NCBI GenBank assembly: GCA_028281495.1
Contig: JANQJU010000010.1
Location: 1-64,000 of the forward strand
From: SAR324 cluster bacterium
GTDB lineage: Bacteria; SAR324; NAC60-12
Direction of reading: 5' to 3'
DNA: 64,000 nt
A model generated the notes under the pieces. The model ran no database searches and was not told the origin of the DNA. It saw only the letters and a program-made list of their open reading frames with translations. The position numbers and the translations under genes are program-made. Every line of letters begins with the position of its first letter. Position 1 is the stretch's first letter. Positions 51,286 through 59,211 of this stretch are shown piece after piece.

Positions 51286-52761
51286 ATGGATGACCTATTA
51301 CAATTAATTGATTCGGTCACGATATCCCTTGTGGCCTTCTTTCGTAACTTCATTGACACCGCCTTGCCAGAAGCAATTCGCCCCTGGTTTGAGGGAGATT
51401 CGGGAACCTACTTGTTTATGGGGCTGACCGGTGGGGTGGTTGTCGTTTTATTGTTGGGTACCGGACTACTTCTTCGACGAAAACCTCAACTTCCTGCGCC
51501 GGATCTCAAGAAAGAACCGCCTGCCAAAAAAGCTAAAAAAGCTAATAAAGTGCCCGAAGCTCCTTCGGAAATCCCCGGAATTCCCAGCCAAGCAACCCCT
51601 GAACTTTCCGAAAAGGAAATGGCCAAGAAATTGGCCAAACTGGAAAAAGCCCAACGCAAACAACAGAAAGCCCTTGAGTCAGAGGAAGAAGCCATCCGCA
51701 AACGCAAAGAGGCCGAACGATTAGAAAAGGTGATGGCGGAAGAAAAGCGTTTGCAAGAAGAGATTGCTCAAAAAGAAGAAGACCGGCGGAAGCAGCAAGT
51801 CTTGCAGAAAGAACTCAAGCTAGCGGAAGACACCACACCCGCTCCACCCAAATCGTTCAAAGAACGCTTGATCCAAGGTTTGTCCAAAACACGAGGAAGC
51901 TTAGTGCAAGGCATTGGCAACCTAGTGCTGGGGAAAAAGGAGATTGATGAAGAAACGCTCGACGATTTAGAAGAACTGCTCATCAGTGCCGACATTGGGG
52001 TGGAAACCACACAGCGGATTATTGACTCCATTACTGAAAAAGTGGAACGCGGGGTGCTTAACAATGCAGACGCTTTGCGGGATACGATCAAAGCAGAAAT
52101 TGTCGAGATTATGGAAAAACGCTACAAGCAGACTTCCAGCGAAACGACCAAACCGTTGGTCCTCTTGTTTATCGGAGTGAATGGTGTCGGGAAAACCACC
52201 ACCATTGGCAAAATTGCGGCCCAATATCGTCAGGAAGGCAAAAAGGTGATTTTGGGGGCGGGCGATACGTTTCGAGCAGCTGCCATCGAACAGTTGTCGG
52301 AATGGAGCAAGCGAGCGGAGGTGGACATCATTGCAAAATCCTCGGGCAGCGACCCTTCCTCGGTCATGTATGAGGCGGTGCAAAAAGCCATTGATGAGAA
52401 CTACGACGTGGTGATCTGCGATACCGCAGGGCGGCTTCATACCAAAGCCAATCTCATGGAAGAACTCAAGAAAATGGTCCGGGTGATGAAAAAATTGATC
52501 CCCGATGCTCCCCATGAAGTATTCTTAGTCCTCGATGCCACAACCGGACAAAATGCCATCATCCAAGCCCGGGAATTTCGTGGGGTGACGGATCTCACAG
52601 GCTTGATTGTCACCAAATTGGATGGAACGGCGAAAGGGGGTGTGGTGATTGGCATTGTGAACGAATTCGATGTTCCCGTACGCTATATCGGAGTGGGCGA
52701 ATCCATTGATGATTTACGCCCATTTGACGCTCAGCAATTCACAGAATCGTTATTTGCATGA
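51286..52761 (+). CDS. ftsY: Signal recognition particle receptor FtsY, membrane-anchored form
   Basis: This 491-residue SRP receptor GTPase brings ribosome-nascent chain complexes to the translocon. The C-terminal NG domain is complete: GVNGVGKTTTIGK (G1) near residue 300, DTFRAAA, DTAGRLHTKANL (G3), TKLDGTAKGG (G4) and GVGESIDDLRPF. An N-terminal hydrophobic segment (about residues 43-66) is followed by a Lys/Glu/Ala-rich, probably coiled-coil linker to about residue 175. The anchor differs from E. coli FtsY, which binds membranes with amphipathic regions. GGAGTG eight bases before the ATG supports the start. The stop overlaps the next ATG. Confidence 0.96.
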   Translation: MDDLLQLIDSVTISLVAFFRNFIDTALPEAIRPWFEGDSGTYLFMGLTGGVVVVLLLGTGLLLRRKPQLPAPDLKKEPPAKKAKKANKVPEAPSEIPGIPSQATPELSEKEMAKKLAKLEKAQRKQQKALESEEEAIRKRKEAERLEKVMAEEKRLQEEIAQKEEDRRKQQVLQKELKLAEDTTPAPPKSFKERLIQGLSKTRGSLVQGIGNLVLGKKEIDEETLDDLEELLISADIGVETTQRIIDSITEKVERGVLNNADALRDTIKAEIVEIMEKRYKQTSSETTKPLVLLFIGVNGVGKTTTIGKIAAQYRQEGKKVILGAGDTFRAAAIEQLSEWSKRAEVDIIAKSSGSDPSSVMYEAVQKAIDENYDVVICDTAGRLHTKANLMEELKKMVRVMKKLIPDAPHEVFLVLDATTGQNAIIQAREFRGVTDLTGLIVTKLDGTAKGGVVIGIVNEFDVPVRYIGVGESIDDLRPFDAQQFTESLFA

Positions 52762-54173
52762 TGACTCAAACTTGGAGAGATTTCCTCCCTTCGCCAGATA
52801 CCCAATTGCGGACCACGCCAGCTCCCAGATTTTTGGAGTGGGGCGTGTTTTCGATAGGGTGTTTGGCTTCGATCCTCCTGATTCTATTTTTTAGCACCAA
52901 CGTTTTTGTGCTGGATGAGTGGGATTCTGCATACCTCCTATTCAGCAAGTTGAAAGCCGGTTTGTTTTGGGAAGCTTTTTGGTCGCCTCACAACTCGCAT
53001 CGGCATGTCTTGCCAAAGTTCGGCTATTATCTGCTGGCCCAACTCCCCGTATTTGAACTGCGTTACCTCTTGATATTGAGCCAGTTTTTGCTCTGGCTCA
53101 GCACCCTGCCCATGTTGCGGATGTTCGATTTCACACCGTACCCCACCTTGAAGCCCGAAGAAGCTTCTCCCTCCGAAACCAGCCCGAAGCAACGATGGCT
53201 GCCGTGGTTGATTGGATTGGTGTTATGTGGAATGCTCTTGTCGCCAGTTCATTACACGAACCAACTCATGTCGTTGCAGCTCAGTTTCTATTTGTCATGG
53301 GTGGGGATGATTTATGCCACTTATTGCCTAAGCCAACCCACTTTGACCGCTGGTCACCTTGGGGGGGCCATCCTGGCTGCTTTGATCGCTTATTTGGGGT
53401 CTAGTGCTGGATTGATTGTGCTGATTAACACGTTGCTGATTTTGGGGCTGCGGGCGCTCCAGGAGCCTCGCACACGATGGCATTTGGCAGGATGGGGACT
53501 GGGAACAGGAATCGCTGCATGGTTGTATTTACAAAACTATCAATCCACCGCACAGCTTTCGTTTTTAGCGGAACAGCCACTCGTTTTTGTTCAGCATACT
53601 TTTGCGCTGTTAGCTCAAGTGGTGGGGACAACCTATGCACCGACTGCTACGGGAGTTGGCGTTATCGGGTTTTTATGTTGGGTGTATTTTTTGGTGAAAC
53701 GATACTTTCGAGGCAATCTCTTTGCTTATGGTCTAACCCAGTTTGGATTGGGTAGTGCCGTGGCGGTCTCCTTGCAAAATGCAGCCGTGATGGGAACAAA
53801 AACAGCCTTGGCCAGCCACTATGCACTGTTCACAACATGTTTCTGGATTGGCTTGTTGATCATTGGAATCCGAATCCCTGTTTTTCGTTGGGGATTACTC
53901 GTTTTTTTGAGTCTGCTGGTGTTGAACACGGCTTATAAAAGTCAATGGGCCTTTGAGCGCCATGTGAGCAATACCGAGCGTGGCCAAGTTTGTTATCATG
54001 AAGTTTTGAAAAATCCAGAAGCCGTGAATGTGGAAGTTTTGCCTTATCGTGATTGTAAATTCCTTGGCCCCATCGAATACCCTAAAAGGACTGTTGATTT
54101 GATCTTAAAGGTCCGCAATTTAGGTATTGCTTTCCCTCCTCCTTTGCAACTTCGTTCTGAACAGGCCCCATGA
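52758..54173 (+). CDS. Polytopic membrane protein, GT-C-like, first of a tandem pair
   Basis: This 471-residue protein has about ten hydrophobic segments and is not firmly recognised. The first periplasmic loop contains VLDEWDSAY, an acidic motif reminiscent of GT-C glycosyltransferases, then HNSHRHVLPKFGYY, SPVHYTNQLMSLQLSF, and near the C-terminus RGQVCYHE and LPYRDCKFLG. All of these recur in the following gene, so the two are paralogs. It overlaps ftsY by ATGA and the next gene by four bases, which implies translational coupling. Sugar transfer to a lipid carrier is possible, but no donor site can be named. Confidence 0.7.
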   Translation: MMTQTWRDFLPSPDTQLRTTPAPRFLEWGVFSIGCLASILLILFFSTNVFVLDEWDSAYLLFSKLKAGLFWEAFWSPHNSHRHVLPKFGYYLLAQLPVFELRYLLILSQFLLWLSTLPMLRMFDFTPYPTLKPEEASPSETSPKQRWLPWLIGLVLCGMLLSPVHYTNQLMSLQLSFYLSWVGMIYATYCLSQPTLTAGHLGGAILAALIAYLGSSAGLIVLINTLLILGLRALQEPRTRWHLAGWGLGTGIAAWLYLQNYQSTAQLSFLAEQPLVFVQHTFALLAQVVGTTYAPTATGVGVIGFLCWVYFLVKRYFRGNLFAYGLTQFGLGSAVAVSLQNAAVMGTKTALASHYALFTTCFWIGLLIIGIRIPVFRWGLLVFLSLLVLNTAYKSQWAFERHVSNTERGQVCYHEVLKNPEAVNVEVLPYRDCKFLGPIEYPKRTVDLILKVRNLGIAFPPPLQLRSEQAP

Positions 54174-55507
54174 TCCGGCAAACCTTGCTGACCCTGAAAG
54201 ACTACTTACCCACCGTGTCCTCTGAATCCATTCCTCCGGTTTGGAAAAACCCAGTGGCTTGGGGGGTGGTAGGCATCGGATTCGTCACTTCCCTATGGAT
54301 GGTCCTAACTTATGGCGTGAACATGTTTTGGGATGACGAATGGACTTCCAGCTACCATATGTTCAGCGCATTAAATGGAGATGGATCCTTTTGGGCCTCT
54401 CTGTGGACTCAACACAATTCGCATCGTCATGTGTTGCCGCGTATTGCCTACTATGTCCTTTCCTTACTTCCCACATGGGATGTTCGATATCTTTTGGTTT
54501 TCAACCATTTACTTGTGTGGCTTACCGTTTTTCCTCTACTTGCTGAATTGCCAAGACACACGATTCGAACTTACAGCGTGGGCCTGCTGCTTTTCATCAT
54601 GCTGATTTCGCCGGTTCATTACGTCAATCAACTGATGTCCATCCAAATCAGTTTCATTTTGGTTTGGTTTGGAATGGTCTATTCGGTTTTTTTCTTAACC
54701 CGCAAGAAATTGAATGGGAACGCGATTGCTCTAGCCGTTGGAGCGACGATGTTGGCTTATCTTAGCTCTAGTGGGGGATTGGTGGTTTGGATCAACGGGT
54801 GGTGTTTGCTGGTGATTCGAACCTTACACCATCCGCCTCATCGAAAATGGGTGATTGTGTGGACACTTCTGACGGCTGTGGCTCTAGGAGGATACTTCTA
54901 CGAATGGCAAGAATTCCACCACACGCCGATTGAAGGCAATGTGATGAGTCTCATCCTGCACACCTTTGCCCAGTTGGCGCATGTGGTGAGCACCGACTTT
55001 ATCCCGGTAGCGACGTGGGTGGGAATGCTCGGTTTTTGCTTTTTTTGCTATTTGGTTTTTCGAAAGCAGCTTCAGCAGCATTTATTTGCTTATGGATTGA
55101 TTCAATATGCACTCGGTGCATCGTTATCCATTTCGTTTCAAAATGCGCAGGTGATGCAAGGAATCAAATCTCTCAATAGCCATTATGCCATTCTCACTTT
55201 GTCGTTTTGGTTTGGTTTGCTAGCGCTCAGTTATCGCGCGCGCCGGACAGGCATCGTAGTGATGGTTTGCATCGGTTTACTCTTGCTGCATACCGGGAAC
55301 AAAAGTGCTTGGCGCTTCAATCGCTACCATAGCAATCTTGCCCGTGGGAAAGTGTGCTACCATGCCGCTTTAGCCAATCCGAACCAAATCAATCCCGAAA
55401 TCTTGCCTTACCGAGACTGCAAATTCTTAGGCATTGTGGAGCAATTGCAAAAGAATATTGACCGGATATTCGTGTTTCAAAAATTGGGAGTGGTTTTTCC
55501 AGAGTAA
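54170..55507 (+). CDS. Polytopic membrane protein, GT-C-like, second of a tandem pair
   Basis: This 445-residue paralog of the preceding protein shares the same layout. It has FWDDEWTSSYHMF in the first loop, HNSHRHVLPRIAYYVL, SPVHYVNQLMSIQISF, SFQNAQVM, RGKVCYHAAL and LPYRDCKFLG. Conservation of the loop motifs and the paired cysteines in the C-terminal segment (VCYH, RDCKFLG) suggests a preserved extracytoplasmic function. Its ATG lies inside the preceding stop region (overlap of four bases). A nested inverted repeat follows its stop directly. Function is unknown. Confidence 0.7.
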   Translation: MIRQTLLTLKDYLPTVSSESIPPVWKNPVAWGVVGIGFVTSLWMVLTYGVNMFWDDEWTSSYHMFSALNGDGSFWASLWTQHNSHRHVLPRIAYYVLSLLPTWDVRYLLVFNHLLVWLTVFPLLAELPRHTIRTYSVGLLLFIMLISPVHYVNQLMSIQISFILVWFGMVYSVFFLTRKKLNGNAIALAVGATMLAYLSSSGGLVVWINGWCLLVIRTLHHPPHRKWVIVWTLLTAVALGGYFYEWQEFHHTPIEGNVMSLILHTFAQLAHVVSTDFIPVATWVGMLGFCFFCYLVFRKQLQQHLFAYGLIQYALGASLSISFQNAQVMQGIKSLNSHYAILTLSFWFGLLALSYRARRTGIVVMVCIGLLLLHTGNKSAWRFNRYHSNLARGKVCYHAALANPNQINPEILPYRDCKFLGIVEQLQKNIDRIFVFQKLGVVFPE

Positions 55508-55508
55508 A

Positions 55509-55569
55509 CCCATCTCCGAGTCCACCTTAAGGAAGGGAGGCTTCCTTTCAGCAAACTCAGAGAGATGGG
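55509..55569. terminator. Nested inverted repeat after the ftsY operon
   Basis: CCCATCTC (55509-55516) pairs perfectly with GAGATGGG (55562-55569), GAGT (55518-55521) with ACTC (55555-55558), and an inner hairpin AAGGAAG/CTTCCTT (55529-55547) has a five-base loop. The structure starts two bases after the stop codon and lies between convergent genes. No U-tract follows on either strand, so it may stabilise or process mRNA rather than terminate transcription. Confidence 0.5.
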
Positions 55570-55599
55570 TCACGGAGAGAACGGAGAGAGAGAAGAAAG

Positions 55600-55782
55600 T
55601 TAACGTGCGAGCGTGACATTGTGGAAAGACTCATAAGCGGAAAGATTGTCTCCACCAATTGTTGATTTGTCTGCCACTTTTTCAGGAGGCAGTGTGGTGA
55701 TTTTTCCGCCGTGCTTCAAGAAATCTTGCATGGCTTGTTCAATCTCCTGTCGGGAGATGGATTTTGCTGTTGATTTTTTCAT
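55600..55782 (-). CDS. SutA-like small protein
   Basis: This 60-residue protein has a Lys/Ser-rich start, the core QAMQDFLKHGGKITTLPPEK (residues 16-35), and a polar tail. The core resembles the AMxxFLxxGGKVxxxxPxxVAD segment of SutA, the small RNA polymerase-binding regulator of slow-growing Pseudomonas. It lacks the long acidic N-terminal region of SutA, so it may keep only the C-terminal part. AAAGGATG just before the ATG supports the start. It lies downstream of pbpC on the same strand, 143 bases away. The relationship is a motif-based inference. Confidence 0.6.
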   Translation of the reverse strand: MKKSTAKSISRQEIEQAMQDFLKHGGKITTLPPEKVADKSTIGGDNLSAYESFHNVTLAR

Positions 55783-55811
55783 TTTACATCCTTTTGTAAT
55801 TTTATTTCGAA

Positions 55812-55917
55812 TTAGGACTAATTCAGTACTATTTTAAAGTAAAATGAATCCGATTGATGAGAACACATTGAATTTAAAACAAATTCAAATAGGACTATTT
55901 AGGTGCTATTAAACCTC
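55812..55917. repeat. Imperfect AT-rich direct repeat upstream of the SutA-like gene
   Basis: ATTAGGACTAATTC (from 55812) and AATAGGACTATTTA (from 55889) start two related stretches of about 28 bases, each continuing with a GTxCTATTxxAA-like segment. They lie in the 143-base gap between pbpC and the SutA-like gene. They could be regulator half-sites or remnants of a mobile end. A weak -10 (TAAAAT, reverse strand) lies between them and the small gene. Confidence 0.4.
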
Positions 55918-55925
55918 AAAACGGC

Positions 55926-58364
55926 TTATTTGTCAACATATACCGTGAATTGGGCTTGAGTCGCTCGGCCGAAATTGTCGACGAGAATAAGCTCGTGATT
56001 GCCAGGAGTGGGGGTCCAAAGGTACGGATCGCCGGGCGAAGTGGAGGCTATTTTTTGGCCATCGAGATACCAATCGAGCTGATGCACCTCATTGCTGACG
56101 GCTGCGGAGAACGCGATTTTTTCAAATCGCGCGAAAGGAGCGGCATTGTCTCCTGAACGGATGAGGTATTTCTCTCCGTGCAACGGAGTGTGAAGAATCG
56201 GAGGCTGCTGTTGAAGGGTTTCCGCAGGGGCGCACCCATCGGCATACGGCGGGAAAATGACGGCCGATTGATTGCGAGCCAACCACCCTCCGGTTTCGCG
56301 AGGCCACAAGATGGCTGGTCGGCTCTCAATATCAGTCACCGGAATATCTTGTTGATAAATGCACTCTGGACTCAGTCGATCCCCTGTCGCTCGGTGAGTG
56401 AGGAGTTCGATATGCATCTGACAAAACGTAGGTTCGGTCACTCCAACAATCCACCAGGCAGATTCCTCGGCAGGGCAAAATGCGTTGGCAAACCCACCGG
56501 ATAAACTACATACCGATTGCTGGATGACATCCTCGGGAGGGTTGGGCCACGTTGTTGAGCGAAAGCGAGAGAGTTCCCGGATGATCTCAAAAAACAAAGG
56601 AGCTGCTGAACGTCCGCCGCTCATGCCATCCGCCCGAACGCCGCTGAAGTTGCCTACCCACACGGCCACTGTGTAGATCGGGGTATATCCAATCGTCCAA
56701 GCGTCTCGTTGTCGGCTGGAGGTGCCTGTTTTCCATGCGACGTGAGGCATGTCTTTGAGGTAATAGGCAGCGGTGCCATAGCGTGGATGAGGGGATTCTT
56801 TAAGAATCTCAGAAACGATAAAAGCCGCTTCCGGAGTGATCCAAGGTGTCACTTTTCCAACCCGTAATGCAGGGCCACCACGTTGTTTTTTTAGGACCAT
56901 GTGGGCAGGACGCAATTCCCCTTTGCGAGCCAAGGCGGTGTATAAGACTCCCAATTCGTCCAGACGCATTTCACCACCGCCCAATACGAGGCTTTGCCCG
57001 TAATGGTCCCGGTTGTGGGGCAGGGTGGAAACTTCTGCGGCCCATAGGGAAGCCATGAGATCTCGATCTCGTCCTAACGCCACATTCAGGGACACTGCGG
57101 GGAGATTGAGCGATTGAATCAGAGCATCATCAAAGTGAGCAATTCCTAAGTCTTCCGGAGTGTAGTTTTGAGGACGATAACCCGGATAAGCGATGGGAAC
57201 GTTCGCCAAGAGCGTATGGCTGTTGTACTGCCCGGATTCCAAAGCACGCGCATAAATGAATGGCTTGAGTGTGGAACCCGGTGATCTCCAGGCACGCACT
57301 CCATCGACTTCTCCGGCGTGTTTTTTATCGGAAAAGTTGGAAGATCCGATGTAAGCCACAATTTCGGAGGTATGATTTTCAAGAACCATCACAGCAGCAT
57401 TGTGGATACCGCTGGCTCGAACGGTTTTCATGTAACCCGAGACTAGATGTTCCAGATGCAACTGGATATCGAGATCCAAGGTGGTGCGAATGTGATTCCA
57501 GGTGGGGACCAATGCTGGGGTTTCTTGAAGCACCAAAGCCGATTGTTGTCCCGAACCGGTATGCAGCCGGTCCACAAAATGAGGGGCATGACGAGGTAAA
57601 CGACGAAGATCGCCTGGAGGTTGTTGGCACTCAATGAACCATAAATCAATCGAGGCCAAGTGTCCCGTTTCCTCAAGTCGTTTTCGCAAATGATGGCAGT
57701 GTTTTTGAGCCAATAAGGGGAACTGATCAGGTCGGTAGACATTGGGAGACTTCGGAGTGATCGCTAAGGCAATGGCTTCGGTCCACGTCAATTGAGAGGG
57801 GGGTTTGGCAAAATAAAACCAAGAAGCAGCGACCACTCCTTCGATGTTTCCGCCGTAGGGGGCGAGATTGAAATACCATTCCAAAATTTCGTTTTTAGAC
57901 AGAGTGGACTCCAACTGGAAAGCTCGGAATGTTTGTACGAGCTTTCCCCAGAAAGACCGGTAATGCCGTTCCTCTCCCAGCAGTCGCGCCACCTGCATAC
58001 TGATTGTCGAAGCACCGGAAACCACTCTTCGAGCTTGGACATTCTGCCCAATGGCCCGAACGATTGCCAAGGGGTCCACCCCCCAATGGTCATAATAACG
58101 TTTGTCTTCAAATAGCAGTAAAGCGGTGGTCAATTCGGGAGCGATTTCATCGAGGTGGCTTTGGAACCTCCATTTTTCATCAGGACTCAATCGTGCACCG
58201 AGCAGTTGTCCATTGCGGTCATAATAGACTTTGGAGAATTGGACTCGCTCCAAAAGAGGATATATTGGAAAGAGGAGATGTAGAACGATAAGAACAAGCA
58301 AGGAAAGCAATAGGAAGCTGAGGATAGCCCAGCTCAATTTTTTCAATCGAAAGGAGGGAGCCAT
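55926..58364 (-). CDS. pbpC: Penicillin-binding protein 1C, bifunctional murein synthase
   Basis: This class A PBP has 812 residues. It has one N-terminal membrane anchor (about 10-32) and a GT51 glycosyltransferase with FEDKRYYDHWGVDPLAI near residue 87, GASTISMQVARLL and KNEILEWYFNLAPYGGNI. The transpeptidase has the active-site tetrad STLK in RSPGSTLKPFIYA near residue 365 and KTGTSSRQRDAW near residue 550. The PbpC-specific C-terminal immunoglobulin-like domain occupies about 720-812. It polymerises and crosslinks peptidoglycan in the periplasm. The ATG directly abuts the stop of the upstream FGE-fold gene, so the two are co-translated. Confidence 0.94.
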   Translation of the reverse strand: MAPSFRLKKLSWAILSFLLLSLLVLIVLHLLFPIYPLLERVQFSKVYYDRNGQLLGARLSPDEKWRFQSHLDEIAPELTTALLLFEDKRYYDHWGVDPLAIVRAIGQNVQARRVVSGASTISMQVARLLGEERHYRSFWGKLVQTFRAFQLESTLSKNEILEWYFNLAPYGGNIEGVVAASWFYFAKPPSQLTWTEAIALAITPKSPNVYRPDQFPLLAQKHCHHLRKRLEETGHLASIDLWFIECQQPPGDLRRLPRHAPHFVDRLHTGSGQQSALVLQETPALVPTWNHIRTTLDLDIQLHLEHLVSGYMKTVRASGIHNAAVMVLENHTSEIVAYIGSSNFSDKKHAGEVDGVRAWRSPGSTLKPFIYARALESGQYNSHTLLANVPIAYPGYRPQNYTPEDLGIAHFDDALIQSLNLPAVSLNVALGRDRDLMASLWAAEVSTLPHNRDHYGQSLVLGGGEMRLDELGVLYTALARKGELRPAHMVLKKQRGGPALRVGKVTPWITPEAAFIVSEILKESPHPRYGTAAYYLKDMPHVAWKTGTSSRQRDAWTIGYTPIYTVAVWVGNFSGVRADGMSGGRSAAPLFFEIIRELSRFRSTTWPNPPEDVIQQSVCSLSGGFANAFCPAEESAWWIVGVTEPTFCQMHIELLTHRATGDRLSPECIYQQDIPVTDIESRPAILWPRETGGWLARNQSAVIFPPYADGCAPAETLQQQPPILHTPLHGEKYLIRSGDNAAPFARFEKIAFSAAVSNEVHQLDWYLDGQKIASTSPGDPYLWTPTPGNHELILVDNFGRATQAQFTVYVDK

Positions 58365-59192
58365 TTATTTCCCAGCAGCGCATCGAAATCCCACCATGTC
58401 AAGCCGGGCCGAAGGGCGGTTGCTATGGCGGTATGACGTTCTCAAGCAATAGGGATTGTTTCCCCAACCACCCCCACGGATAGTTTTCCATCCAGGTTGT
58501 CGTGGGTGATCATCTTCAACCCATTCCCATACATTTCCTGCCATATCTAAAATGCCAAATGGCGAGGCCCCTTCTGGGTAAGACCCTACTGAGGATGTAA
58601 ACAGATAACCATCCTGGTCATCAGCAGCACAACAGGTATCCGTTCCATAGTTTGCATGCTGGATGGATTGTGAACGGGGGGCTGCATTTCCCCAAGGATA
58701 ACGGCGTTGGTCTGAACCCCGCGCCGCATATTCCCATTCGACATCCGTTGGCAAACGCAGTCCGTGCCATTCACAAAACGCGCGAGCATCCTGCCAACTC
58801 ACTTGCACAACGGGGTGATCTGCTGGATTGCGAATGGGACTTTCTGGCCCTTCGGGATGTCGCCAATCCGCTCCATTGACACGATTCCAACGCCGGTTCC
58901 ACACCCAGCCCCATCCGATTTTTTCAGCTTGCGTGATATGTCCTGTCTCCTGAACAAATTGAGCAAACTCTGCATTCGTGATCTCCGTCTTGGTGATGCG
59001 AAAGGCATTGACATGGACGGCACGAATCGGACGTTCATCGGCTTCTCCCTCTAGTGACCCGATGTGCGCGGTGCCCTCTGGAATATCGATCAATTCCCAG
59101 GCGTTTGCAGGGAAGGAAAAACCCAGCATACATAGCGCCGATAAACTGCATAACGCCTGAAGCACACTTCGAACCAGAAGGTTTGTTCTCAT
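58365..59192 (-). CDS. Periplasmic formylglycine-generating-enzyme-fold protein (SUMF1 family)
   Basis: This 275-residue protein has a cleavable signal peptide (about 1-31, ending FPANA). The FGE-sulfatase domain is complete: IPEGTAHIGS, ITNAEFAQFVQ, PVVQVSWQDARAFCEW, LPTDVEWEYAARG, YPWGN, DMAGNVWEWVED and RGGGWGNNP. Of the two copper-binding cysteines of true FGE, the first aligns with asparagine (GWGNN), while the second may correspond to YCLRTS. Sulfatase activation is therefore unlikely and a binding or other oxidative role more probable. It sits directly between mltA and pbpC on the same strand, which suggests a cell-wall-related job. Confidence 0.82.
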   Translation of the reverse strand: MRTNLLVRSVLQALCSLSALCMLGFSFPANAWELIDIPEGTAHIGSLEGEADERPIRAVHVNAFRITKTEITNAEFAQFVQETGHITQAEKIGWGWVWNRRWNRVNGADWRHPEGPESPIRNPADHPVVQVSWQDARAFCEWHGLRLPTDVEWEYAARGSDQRRYPWGNAAPRSQSIQHANYGTDTCCAADDQDGYLFTSSVGSYPEGASPFGILDMAGNVWEWVEDDHPRQPGWKTIRGGGWGNNPYCLRTSYRHSNRPSARLDMVGFRCAAGK

Positions 59193-59211
59193 TTTTGAGT
59201 TGGGTTGCTTG

